Assembly: GCA_030642565.1 (NCBI GenBank)
Contig: DAOWNM010000029.1
Span: 1 to 14,107 of the forward strand
Reading direction: 5' to 3'
DNA from: Bacteroidota bacterium
Lineage (GTDB): Bacteria > Bacteroidota > Bacteroidia > Bacteroidales > GCA-2748055
Length of the DNA: 14,107 bases
The notes below the pieces were generated by a model that did not search any database, was not told where the DNA came from, and saw only the letters and a program-made list of their open reading frames with translations. Positions 1 to 7,900 of the stretch are shown here, in pieces. The first letter of the stretch is position 1. Every line of letters starts with the position of its first letter. Position numbers and translations under genes: made by a program.

Positions 1-1
1 A

Positions 2-481
2 AGAAAAGCAAAAGAGAAAGAGAAGCAACAATTATTGATTGCAATGCTATCTACTTTTATATTTCTTGCAGGATTCATTATTCCAGGCTTAGATCACCGT
101 TTTTCCTGGTCCAGTGTGCCAACATACATAACGATTTTGGCAGACATCATCATGTTATTGGGTTATATGATTATATTTTTTGTATTCAGGCAGAATAGTT
201 ACGCATCGCGAATAGTTGAGGTAGAAGAAGACCAAAAGGTAATATCTACCGGCTTATATTCAATTGTTCGGCATCCAATGTATATTGGTGTACTAATAAT
301 GTATATACCAACACCAGTTGCACTCGGTTCATATTGGGGACTAATCCCTTTCGCTTTTCTTCCTCTTTCTCTTGTATTAAGAGTTCTTAATGAGGAAAAA
401 GTATTATCTGAAAATCTGAAAGGATACAAAGCGTATTGTCAACAAACCAGTATTTTACTCGGAAGATTCCAGACGAACTAA
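2..481 (+). CDS. Isoprenylcysteine carboxyl methyltransferase (ICMT/PEMT)-family membrane protein, 5'-truncated by window edge
   Basis: The reading frame is open from base 2 to the TAA at 479-481, so the true start lies outside the window; the TTG at 35 and ATG at 44 are probably internal. The visible part is strongly hydrophobic with about four membrane segments. It carries the family signature: a Gly-Leu-Tyr then Arg-His-Pro-Met-Tyr block encoded near 259-285, followed by a hydrophobic helix and a C-terminal Asn-Glu-Glu then Tyr-x-x-Tyr region (about 388-440). In ICMT/Ste14-like and PEMT-like proteins these parts bind S-adenosylmethionine, and members methylate isoprenylcysteine, phospholipids or unknown small substrates at the membrane. 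Bacteria lack classical prenylated CaaX proteins, so the substrate cannot be inferred. The gene is AT-rich compared with the rest of the window. Family membership is fairly sure, function is not. Confidence 0.8.
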   Translation, partial: RKAKEKEKQQLLIAMLSTFIFLAGFIIPGLDHRFSWSSVPTYITILADIIMLLGYMIIFFVFRQNSYASRIVEVEEDQKVISTGLYSIVRHPMYIGVLIMYIPTPVALGSYWGLIPFAFLPLSLVLRVLNEEKVLSENLKGYKAYCQQTSILLGRFQTN

Positions 482-576
482 ATTAGAGGGGGTATCATTG
501 TATTCCTTAGTTGGCCAATACTACCATCGCCCTCTTTAAGTATTGGATACAGGTTTTAGAAAGAGAACAGTATTGA

Positions 577-1041
577 CTTATTAATTGCAACTGCCCTTTG
601 AAGAGATATTTCAGCCTGCTTATTGAAAAGAACTTACTACTCAAGGAAGGTGTAAACTTCCTGGATACCGCTTCTGTATTTGTTCAGGCTCGGAACAAAA
701 GGGACAAACTGGCATTTAAGGTAAATCTTGGTCCCGTATTCCATGAATTTCCTGTGGCTTCAGCAAAGAAACTGAAGGGTTATTCGTCCAAGCGGGAGTT
801 CTACTCACCAAGATATACTGTGGAGAACATCAATTCTGAAAAACCTGATCAGCGTATAGTACAATATTGGGATCCCAATATCTTCACTGAAAAGGGCAAA
901 GCCTCTGTTTCGTTCTTTTCCTCCGATGATATTACCCGTTATAAGGTTTATGTGGAAGGGATCACAAATAAAGGCAGAATTTGCCTGGGAATTGCAGAGA
1001 TCGTTGTGGATCAAAGATCTGTTCAATTTACTGGTGATTAA
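577..1041 (+). pseudogene. Orphan C-terminal fragment of a large Bacteroidota surface protein (macroglobulin/TonB-plug-associated type)
   Basis: The open frame runs from just after an in-frame TGA (574-576) to TAA at 1039-1041. The only plausible start is a TTG at 598 (147 aa), with no ribosome binding site and no signal peptide. The C-terminal half has a pattern I recognise from the end of much larger Bacteroidota proteins with macroglobulin-like and TonB-plug-like domains: Arg-Glu-Phe-Tyr-Ser-Pro-x-Tyr, then Lys-Pro-Asp-x-Arg, Tyr-Trp-Asp-Pro-Asn, Thr-Glu-Lys-Gly-Lys-Ala, a Ser-Phe-Phe-x-Ser-Asp-Asp strand, and Val-Glu-Gly-Ile-Thr-x-x-Gly. Nothing upstream (482-576) encodes the rest of such a protein, and stops interrupt the frames there. 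The simplest reading is a remnant left after deletion or rearrangement. A short expressed protein cannot be excluded. Its 3' end faces the minus-strand aminopeptidase across 31 bases. Confidence 0.5.
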
Positions 1042-1072
1042 TCTACAGCTCACAATTCTTTGGGTGGGCATA

Positions 1073-3034
1073 TCAGTTCGCAGAGATCTTAACAATACGC
1101 TCCTGGTAGGTTTTGGAGGCACTTGTAAGTTCGAGCAGGTAGGGGCCGTCGGCCAGGGTGGAGAGGTTAAGGGTGAGCGGGTTGCTCACATCGGTCGCTT
1201 TATAGACCTCCTGCCCTGACAGGTTGGTGATCCGCACTGCGTCAATCAATGAGATATTGGGAAACTGAATAACAAGTTCGCTGGTAACCGGATTGGGACC
1301 GTAACGAAATGGCTTATCCGTTGGTATTTTCTGAATCACCGTTGCTGTTTTAAGGAGGTGATTATCGGGATCGAAAATAACCCTCTCTACCACTCCTTCC
1401 ACCGGAACGGAGAGGTCCTCCTGGTTGCTCTGCTGCAGAAGCCTTACTCTCTGGCTCTGCCCGTTGGATAGCATGATATCCAGTTCAAAGGGCACCTGAA
1501 ACAGCGGGGTCACATCAGATACTGTACCGTTCTGTTCGCTCCGGATAACCAGGCTGTCTCCCTGCTGTTCCCAGAAGAGTTGAAAGATGGGATACCCCTC
1601 TCCATAATACCACTGTTCGAAAAAACAGGAGAAATCCATTTCGCTCACCTCCTCCAGGATGGCCTGGAAATCCGCCCCGGTGGCAAGTCCGTTTTGATAC
1701 CGGTAGAGGTAGGTTCTCAGCACCTCGAAAAAGAGATCGTCATCGTCCAGCATAAACCGGATCATATGGAGCAGGATGGCCCCTTTTTTGTAACTCAGAC
1801 CGTAGCTAAAGAGCCGGGATTCATTCTCCACCTCCTCTTCCGGAACATAGACCGATCCCTCCTTCTCCCCCAGGGCAATGGAGATGGCATCCTCCATCCA
1901 ATCGTCAGCTGCCTCCCGACTCCTGAGGTTCTCGGCTGCCACATACTCCATATAGGAGGCAAAACCCTCGTTGATCCAGATATCCTGCCAGTTGCCGCAG
2001 GTGATATGGTCGCCAAACCACTGGTGGGCCAGTTCATGGGCCACCAGGAAGAACTTAAAACTGTGAATGGTTGTCATGGTCTGGTGCTCCATCCCCCCTC
2101 CCAAGGGTGCCATGGAGTGTCCATATTTCTCCTCCGCAAAGGGGTAGTCGATAAGCAACTGTGAGAAGAGGGTAATCAGTGATCCTGTCTCATCAATCTG
2201 ATACTTCCAGTCGGCCAAAACATCTTCTGTATCATAGAGGTAGTTCTGCACCAGCACTGAATCGCCTTTATCAGAGAGAGGCGCATAGAAGGAGTAATCC
2301 ATATAATCGGCCACTGCAAAGGAGAGCAGGTAGTAGGCCATGGGGTAATGGGTTTTCCAGGTCAGGATATGGTCACCACCCGCCTCTTCCACCTTCACAA
2401 GCAGGCCATTGGATCCTGCCAGAAGCTCCTTATCACAAATCAGATTGAAGGTAACCGAGTCGATCTTATCTTCCAACACCTGCTTAACCGGGAACCAGTC
2501 CCTGGCATTGTGGGGCTCCGAAAGGGTATAGGTCACATCAAAGCCGTAGTCCGAATCCTGCTTGCTGTTGATGCCTGCAAAAAAGCCCCGGTCCCGCCCG
2601 GCATCTCCCCCGTACGCTATCTTTACCCTGAACAGTTCACCCTGGTGACGGGTCCGGTCCAGTTCAATATAGATCGCATCGTTGTGATGTTCAAAATCAA
2701 GCACATTTTCAACCGGATAGGTCATGCTGCCTATCTCATCGGTAAACATAATATCGGTTACATCCAGATCATCCTGCAGCTCCAGCACCAGTGTGTCCAG
2801 CTCCCGGGTGGCCTCAACCACCATCTCTGCTGAACCGCCAATGTGGGTATCTTCGTTTGAGACCTCCAGGGTAAGATGGTAATGCTTTACATCATAGGCT
2901 GAGAGCCACCTTTCGAAGAGGGGGTTCTCATACCCGCCACCCGAAGGCAGATAGGCCGGACAGGAGTGATAAACCTGTGACTTTGCCGCAATGAAAAGGG
3001 CGAGGAGTAGAAGCGTGGTCAGAATCCTGGACAT
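1073..3034 (-). CDS. M1-family zinc aminopeptidase with T9SS C-terminal sorting domain
   Basis: Predicted secreted metallo-aminopeptidase (653 aa) removing N-terminal residues from peptides. Residues 1-19 form a signal peptide ending Ala-Lys-Ser before Gln20. The N-terminal beta domain spans roughly 45-245. The catalytic domain has Gly-Gly-Gly-Met-Glu-His (312-317) in place of the classical GAMEN exopeptidase motif, the zinc site HELAH (333-337) with the third ligand Glu356 in Asn-Glu-Gly-Phe (exact HExxH-x18-E spacing), and Tyr415 before Lys-Lys-Gly, matching the catalytic tyrosine of M1 enzymes. A Tyr-Gly-Pro-Asn-Pro block at 578-582 opens a type A sorting domain that runs to residue 653, so the protein should cross the outer membrane by type IX secretion and be released or surface-anchored. 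The ATG (3034-3032) directly follows the epimerase stop, giving TAGATG on the coding strand and suggesting translational coupling. Function is well supported; the natural substrate is unknown. Confidence 0.93.
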   Translation of the reverse strand: MSRILTTLLLLALFIAAKSQVYHSCPAYLPSGGGYENPLFERWLSAYDVKHYHLTLEVSNEDTHIGGSAEMVVEATRELDTLVLELQDDLDVTDIMFTDEIGSMTYPVENVLDFEHHNDAIYIELDRTRHQGELFRVKIAYGGDAGRDRGFFAGINSKQDSDYGFDVTYTLSEPHNARDWFPVKQVLEDKIDSVTFNLICDKELLAGSNGLLVKVEEAGGDHILTWKTHYPMAYYLLSFAVADYMDYSFYAPLSDKGDSVLVQNYLYDTEDVLADWKYQIDETGSLITLFSQLLIDYPFAEEKYGHSMAPLGGGMEHQTMTTIHSFKFFLVAHELAHQWFGDHITCGNWQDIWINEGFASYMEYVAAENLRSREAADDWMEDAISIALGEKEGSVYVPEEEVENESRLFSYGLSYKKGAILLHMIRFMLDDDDLFFEVLRTYLYRYQNGLATGADFQAILEEVSEMDFSCFFEQWYYGEGYPIFQLFWEQQGDSLVIRSEQNGTVSDVTPLFQVPFELDIMLSNGQSQRVRLLQQSNQEDLSVPVEGVVERVIFDPDNHLLKTATVIQKIPTDKPFRYGPNPVTSELVIQFPNISLIDAVRITNLSGQEVYKATDVSNPLTLNLSTLADGPYLLELTSASKTYQERIVKISAN

Positions 3035-4066
3035 CTATCTGCTGAATCGGTAAACAGTTACAGCCGAGTACTCTTCACCCGGCATCAATATGGTTGAAGG
3101 AAAATGGGGTTGATTGGGGCTGTCAGGAAAGAACTGGGTCTCCAGACATACGGCACAATGTTTCTCATACACTTTGCCTCCTTTGCCCCTGATTCCATTC
3201 ACATGGTTGGAGGTATAGAGCTGAATACCCGGAAGGGTGGTCAGCACCTCCATGCTCCTACCCGATACCGGATCGTGAACTGCTGCCACGCGGGTGAGCT
3301 CCCTTGTTTCCATATCCAGTACATAGTTGATATCGTATCCCGGTTCCACTTTTTCGATTCGTTCGCCAATCTCACTGGAGAGTCTGAAATCGTACGGAGT
3401 CGACTCCACCGGGAGGATCTTGCCTGTAGGGATGCTCTCCCGGTCCAGTTCTGTAATGCTCCCTGCAGCGATCATCAGTTCGTGTTGGTTGATGGTACCT
3501 TCACAGCTGTTCAGGTTGAAATAGCTGTGGTTTGTGAGGTTTACATGGGTCGGTTTATCGGCTTTGGCCCGGCAGCTGATCTCCAGCTCATTTCTGTCAT
3601 TCAGTGAATACTCCACCTCTACCATCAGAGCTCCCGGATAGCCCTCCTCCCCGTCTGCGCTCTCATAACCCAGCATCAGGGAGAGCTGGTCGGGTGTCTT
3701 GTGACTATAAGCTGTCCACACCTTTTTGTCGAACCCTTTCGCTCCTCCATGGAGCTGGTTGGTACCCTCATTGGCTGTAATATGGAAGATTCTTCCTTCC
3801 AGCTCGAACCTCGATTTTCCAATGCGGTTACATACCCTTCCCACCATGGCTCCAAAGTAGGGATGGTCGCCCAGGTACTCCTCCAGGGTATCGAATCCCA
3901 ATACCACATCGCCCGGTTCGTTATGCCTGTCGGGAACCCTGATGGCCGTTATAATTCCCCCATAGGTAATGATATCCACCTCCATCCCATGATGGTTCTT
4001 CAGGGTATACTTAAATACCTCTTTCCCTTCAGGCGTTGTTCCAAACAGCTGCTTTTCAATATTCAT
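3035..4066 (-). CDS. galM: Aldose 1-epimerase (mutarotase)
   Basis: Cytoplasmic enzyme interconverting alpha and beta anomers of aldoses such as glucose and galactose, feeding the Leloir pathway and other sugar catabolism. The 343-aa length fits the family and there is no signal peptide. Family landmarks are all present: Gly-Arg-Val-x-Asn-Arg (76-81), Asn-Gln-Leu-His-Gly-Gly (103-108; His106 contacts the sugar), Thr-Asn-His-Ser-Tyr-Phe-Asn-Leu (178-185; His180 is the expected acid), Gly-Tyr-Asp (243-245; Asp245 binds substrate) and Leu-Glu-Thr-Gln (308-311; Glu309 is the expected base). It is the first gene of a two-gene minus-strand unit with the M1 aminopeptidase, with no spacer between them. 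No Shine-Dalgarno sequence precedes the ATG at 4066-4064. The enzyme call is firm, but the sugar it serves cannot be read from this window. Confidence 0.95.
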   Translation of the reverse strand: MNIEKQLFGTTPEGKEVFKYTLKNHHGMEVDIITYGGIITAIRVPDRHNEPGDVVLGFDTLEEYLGDHPYFGAMVGRVCNRIGKSRFELEGRIFHITANEGTNQLHGGAKGFDKKVWTAYSHKTPDQLSLMLGYESADGEEGYPGALMVEVEYSLNDRNELEISCRAKADKPTHVNLTNHSYFNLNSCEGTINQHELMIAAGSITELDRESIPTGKILPVESTPYDFRLSSEIGERIEKVEPGYDINYVLDMETRELTRVAAVHDPVSGRSMEVLTTLPGIQLYTSNHVNGIRGKGGKVYEKHCAVCLETQFFPDSPNQPHFPSTILMPGEEYSAVTVYRFSR

Positions 4067-4319
4067 AATGATCCGTATTGTATGGGAATAAAGATAGAAA
4101 TTATTCCAGCAGTAAATCCTATATTTAGGGGTTGCATAAGGCTTGCTTTATGATCTTTACTCTGTTTCTGCTGCTACAGGCCAGCCTGTTTGTATTTAGG
4201 GTTGTTCTATTATAAGGAAAAACTTTTTCTCCAATTTGTTCGGAAAGCTTAAAAAAGATTGTAATTTAAATGGATGAAAATTCCTCTATGAGGATATATA
4301 ACCCTATAAAACTTTAAAA
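4067..4319. promoter_or_regulatory. Divergent intergenic region (253 bases) between galM and the beta-barrel gene
   Basis: AT-rich spacer that should hold promoters in both directions. On the minus strand TATCTTTA (4096 down to 4089) matches the Bacteroidota -7 consensus TAnnTTTG at seven of eight positions and would give a leader of about 15-20 bases for galM, but no -33 TTTG is found at the right distance. On the plus strand TTTG at 4235-4238 and TAATTTAA at 4262-4269 are a poor pair with a long 23-base gap. A near-identical direct repeat (TATTTAGGGGTTG at 4122-4134, TATTTAGGGTTG at 4193-4204) also lies here. No RNA gene or small ORF was recognised. Confidence 0.4.
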
Positions 4320-4886
4320 ATGAGAAGAATAGTTGCATTTGCTGTCGCACTTTTATTTACGCTACCGGCACTACAGGCCCAGGAGAGTATGTTCAACCTG
4401 GGAGACAAAGTGATCAATATTGGCATTGGTCTTGGAAACACACTCTACATTGGTGGAACAGGTTACTCAACCGGTGTTCCGCCTATTTCGATATCCTACG
4501 AACAGGCCATCGTGGATGATATCCTGGAAAAAGGGGTTATTGGCGTCGGCGGTTACCTGGGATACTCCTCCTATAAATACAGGTACAATTATAGCGGGCA
4601 GGACTGGGGCTGGAACTTCAACGATATCATTATTGGAGCCGGAGGCTTTTTCCACTATCCGCTTATTGACAAGCTGGACACCTATGCAGGCCTACTGCTT
4701 GGATACAACATTTCTACCACTACTGATTATGGTGATCCGGGATTCGAGACTGTAGATTCATCAGGTGGAATTGTATTTTCCGGATTTATTGGCGGCCGGT
4801 ACTATTTCAGTGAAAAATTTGCAGCCTTTGCCCAGCTGGGTTACGGCATTGCATATCTTACGCTTGGGGTTAGCATAAGACTCTAA
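4320..4886 (+). CDS. Small outer-membrane beta-barrel protein
   Basis: A 188-aa exported protein. Residues 1-20 are a signal peptide ending Leu-Gln-Ala before Gln21. The mature part is rich in Gly, Tyr and alternating hydrophobic residues typical of transmembrane beta strands (for example 31-45, 74-90, 103-113, 121-131, 150-162 and 168-188), and it ends with a strand finishing Ser-Ile-Arg-Leu. It resembles the small porin-like or OMP_b-brl proteins common in Bacteroidota, most of unknown role. The ATG at 4320 follows an A-rich stretch without Shine-Dalgarno sequence. The gene stands alone on the plus strand and has its own terminator at 4913-4945. It could be a structural or adhesin-like barrel or a channel; the sequence does not decide. 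Confidence 0.8.
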   Translation: MRRIVAFAVALLFTLPALQAQESMFNLGDKVINIGIGLGNTLYIGGTGYSTGVPPISISYEQAIVDDILEKGVIGVGGYLGYSSYKYRYNYSGQDWGWNFNDIIIGAGGFFHYPLIDKLDTYAGLLLGYNISTTTDYGDPGFETVDSSGGIVFSGFIGGRYYFSEKFAAFAQLGYGIAYLTLGVSIRL

Positions 4887-4912
4887 AACTACCAACTCCA
4901 AACTACTCCTGT

Positions 4913-4945
4913 AGGCTGTCTCTAATATGAGGCAGCCTCTTTTTT
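4913..4945 (+). terminator. Rho-independent terminator after the beta-barrel gene
   Basis: A ten-base-pair stem (AGGCTGTCTC at 4913-4922 with GAGGCAGCCT at 4929-4938, one G-T wobble) encloses a six-base loop and is followed by C and six T (4940-4945). It begins 26 bases after the beta-barrel stop codon. The other strand lacks a T-run after the stem, so it should act mainly on plus-strand transcripts and protect the convergent Tricorn-like gene, whose stop codon is at 4950. Confidence 0.88.
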
Positions 4946-4949
4946 AGTG

Positions 4950-7900
4950 TCAATAGATACTCTTTAGATCCCCGGCGGTGCGGTCTTCCCGCTCCGGTGC
5001 GGGGGTCATTTCGGGTGACTGTGTTTCAAGGAGGTTTATCACCTCCTTCACTACTCTCTCCAGCTGTGGGTCCCGACCCTGAATCAGGATATTGGGATCG
5101 TCCCACACCTCAATATCGGGAGAGACACCTTCCCCCTCCCAGAACCAGTGGCCATCGTTGTCATATAATCTGGCACCGGGTACAGTGATCCCTCCTCCAT
5201 CAATGAGCTGGTGTCCTGTTGCGGGTCCTATCAGGATCCCCAGTGTGCGCTCTCCAACAATGGGACCGGCTTTCAGTTCCTGGAAGGCCCATGGAAGTCC
5301 ATCCCCGCCAGAGCCGGCCCATCCGTTGATCAGCATTCCCATGGGGCCTGTGTTGGTCTTAACAGGTTGTGTATGGTCCTTTCCGTGGCGCCAGTGGAGA
5401 TTGTATACCACCGGGCGCTGCAAGAGCTCCATGAAGCGGTCGGCCAGCGCTCCGCCACCATTGAACCGTTCATCAATAATAAATCCCTCTCTGTCCAGTT
5501 GACCGTAGAACATCCTGACCAGCTCCAGCTGTCCACGCATCGCGGTATTGGACATATAGATATACCCCAGTTTGCCTCCGGAGAGTTTATCTACCCTCTT
5601 CCGGTTGTTCTCAATCCACTCCAGGTACCTCAGGTTGACCTCCTCTCCCTGGTTCAGGCATTTGATCACCACGCAGACTGCCTCCTGGCTGTTTCCTGTA
5701 GCACTGGTGGTAAGGGAGACGGTTTTGCCTGCCAACCCTTCAAAGGCAGCGTAGGGATCCCTGAAGGGATCCAATGGGATTCCGTTTACCGCATGGATAT
5801 AGTGTCCCTCTTTTACCTCTATCCCCGGTCTGTCGAAGGGAGAACGCACCTCGGTATCCCAGGCCGCCGGTTTCACGATCCTCCGGATACGGTAACCGGT
5901 GTCTGTAAGCTCCCAGTCGATACCCAGGAACCCTGTGCTAACCCTCTTCACCTGGTCGGGACCATCCCCGTATGTGTAGGTATGTCCTGCACTCAGTTCT
6001 GCAGCCAGGTTGGATGCAATAAAGGAGAGATCCCACCGCGATCGTGCATCTTCAACCAGCTCCCCGTACTGCTTCCTCATGGCTTCCCAGTCAACACCAT
6101 GCATCTGCGGATCATAAAAGAAATCACGGTATCGTCGCCAGGTATCATTGAAGATCTGTCGCCACTCCTCCCTGGGTTTAAGTTCCATGGCCAGATCGCC
6201 CGTGGGAATGGGCTTCTCTACCTTCTGTTTTTCAGCCGCTTTTATCACTCCATATTTACCGCCGGTACGCACCAGGATCATTTTGCCATCGGCAGTGAGC
6301 TCAGCACGCTGCACTTCGGACATGATTGATTTCTCCTCGCGCTCTTCAATATCATAATAGGCCAGTGATGAAGAGCGGGAATCCGATCCTGTATTGGGAT
6401 GTCGCAGGAATACCAGTTTCCCCTCAAAGGAGGCCAGCCAGCTTATGTTCCCTGCTTTGGGAGGCAACAGTTCGACCCTCGACTCCAGCCCCTCCGGTTC
6501 GATCTTCACATCAGGGGCTTTTTTCTTCTTTGTTTCTCCTTCGGCCTCTTTTTCGCCCTCTTTATCCTCTTTGTCCTCTTTTTCCAATGAATCATTTTTA
6601 GCGGAAAGCAAGGAAGGAGTTTCAGCGGTCAGGGGCATTGCCGCCACCTGTGTGGCGTTGGGATATACCCAGGTACCATCGTCCATATCTGAGTAGGCAG
6701 GTCGCATGCTCCGGTCAGTCAGGAAAAAAAGAAACTTACCATCCGTACTAAATACGGGACCCGAATCATCATAAAAGCCCCCGGTTACCTGGAGCTTCTG
6801 TTGCTTCTCCACATTGTAGAGAAAAATGGCGCTGTGCGAATTGTCCATTCCCTCGGTAAAGGCGATCCACCTGGAGTCGGGCGACCAGGTGATGGGATAA
6901 CCATACCTGCTGCCATGACCCACGTTCCACCTGTAATTTCCGGCCACAATGGTTGTTTTACTCTCCACATCGATGATGGAGATATCGTTGGTTTCGTCTA
7001 TAAATGCAATTTTTTTGCTATCGGGCGACCAGTAGGGCTGGTATCCAAATCCCTTTCCCCTGCTGGTCAACTGAACCGGATCCTTCTCCTTTCCGGGATC
7101 CTGCAAATAGAGCTCGTATTCACCTGAGCGGTCGCTCCAGAAGGCTATGTTTTTGCCATCGGGCGACCAGGCAGGCATCATATCAAATGCACCACTGGAA
7201 CGGGTCAGATTCAGTACATATCCCTCTTTCACAGGTACATTGAAAATTTCCCCACGTGCTTCAAAGAGGACCCTTTTCCCATCCGGCGAAGCAGACATAT
7301 TCCTTATGCTCTCTCCCACCTTCACACTTCTGGGCATCTCCAGTGAGAGGTCGCTGACCACCTTTACCTCCACAGGTTCATACTTTTTCGACCCGGCATC
7401 CATCAGGTAGAGGGTGCCGCCTGCTTCAAATATCAGCTCGTTGTTGCCGGCCGAAAGTGAAGAGATATCAAAATCTTTAAGGAAGGTCACCTGCTTACCC
7501 CTCTTCTCCGACATATCGTACAGCCAGACATTGAGGCGCATGTTTTCACCAGCATCCGACAGGTAAAAGAGCTGGTCCCCCACCCAGGCCGGCTTGCCAT
7601 CAATGGCATGGCTGTTTGTGATGTTTTCAGTCTGGTTTCCCTGCATATCATAAAGCAGGATATCGGAGGAGAGTCCGCCCCTGTATCGTTTAAAGGGGTA
7701 GTTCTCAGTTATCTTTGTTATATATGCCAGGCTATTGCCATCGGGCGAAAAGCTGGCCAGCTCTCCATAGGGAATGGAGAGTTTCTCGGGATTTCCACCT
7801 GCCCTGTCCACCAGGTAGAACTGTGAATAGGACTGCCTGCCACTCTCTCTCTTGGAGGCAAAAAGCAGGCGTTTACCGTCGGGGTGCCACTCCACCATCC

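Noticed and set aside
485..535. AGAGGG (485-490) and CCCTCT (530-535) as a terminator after the methyltransferase-like gene
   Set aside because: The stem is only six base pairs with a loop of about 39 bases and has no T-run, so it is too weak to call.
482..1072. Insertion sequence or integrase remnant at the composition boundary
   Set aside because: No terminal inverted repeats, target duplications or transposase-like translation were seen around the fragment.
1580..2164. Plus-strand open frame of 194 codons inside the aminopeptidase gene
   Set aside because: It lies opposite the conserved zinc-binding region, and the translation shows no known motif.
5211..6329. Long open frame (372 codons) on the plus strand inside the Tricorn-like gene
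   Set aside because: It is antisense to a strongly conserved protein and shows no recognisable domain, signal or ribosome binding site. It is best explained by the codon bias of the real gene.
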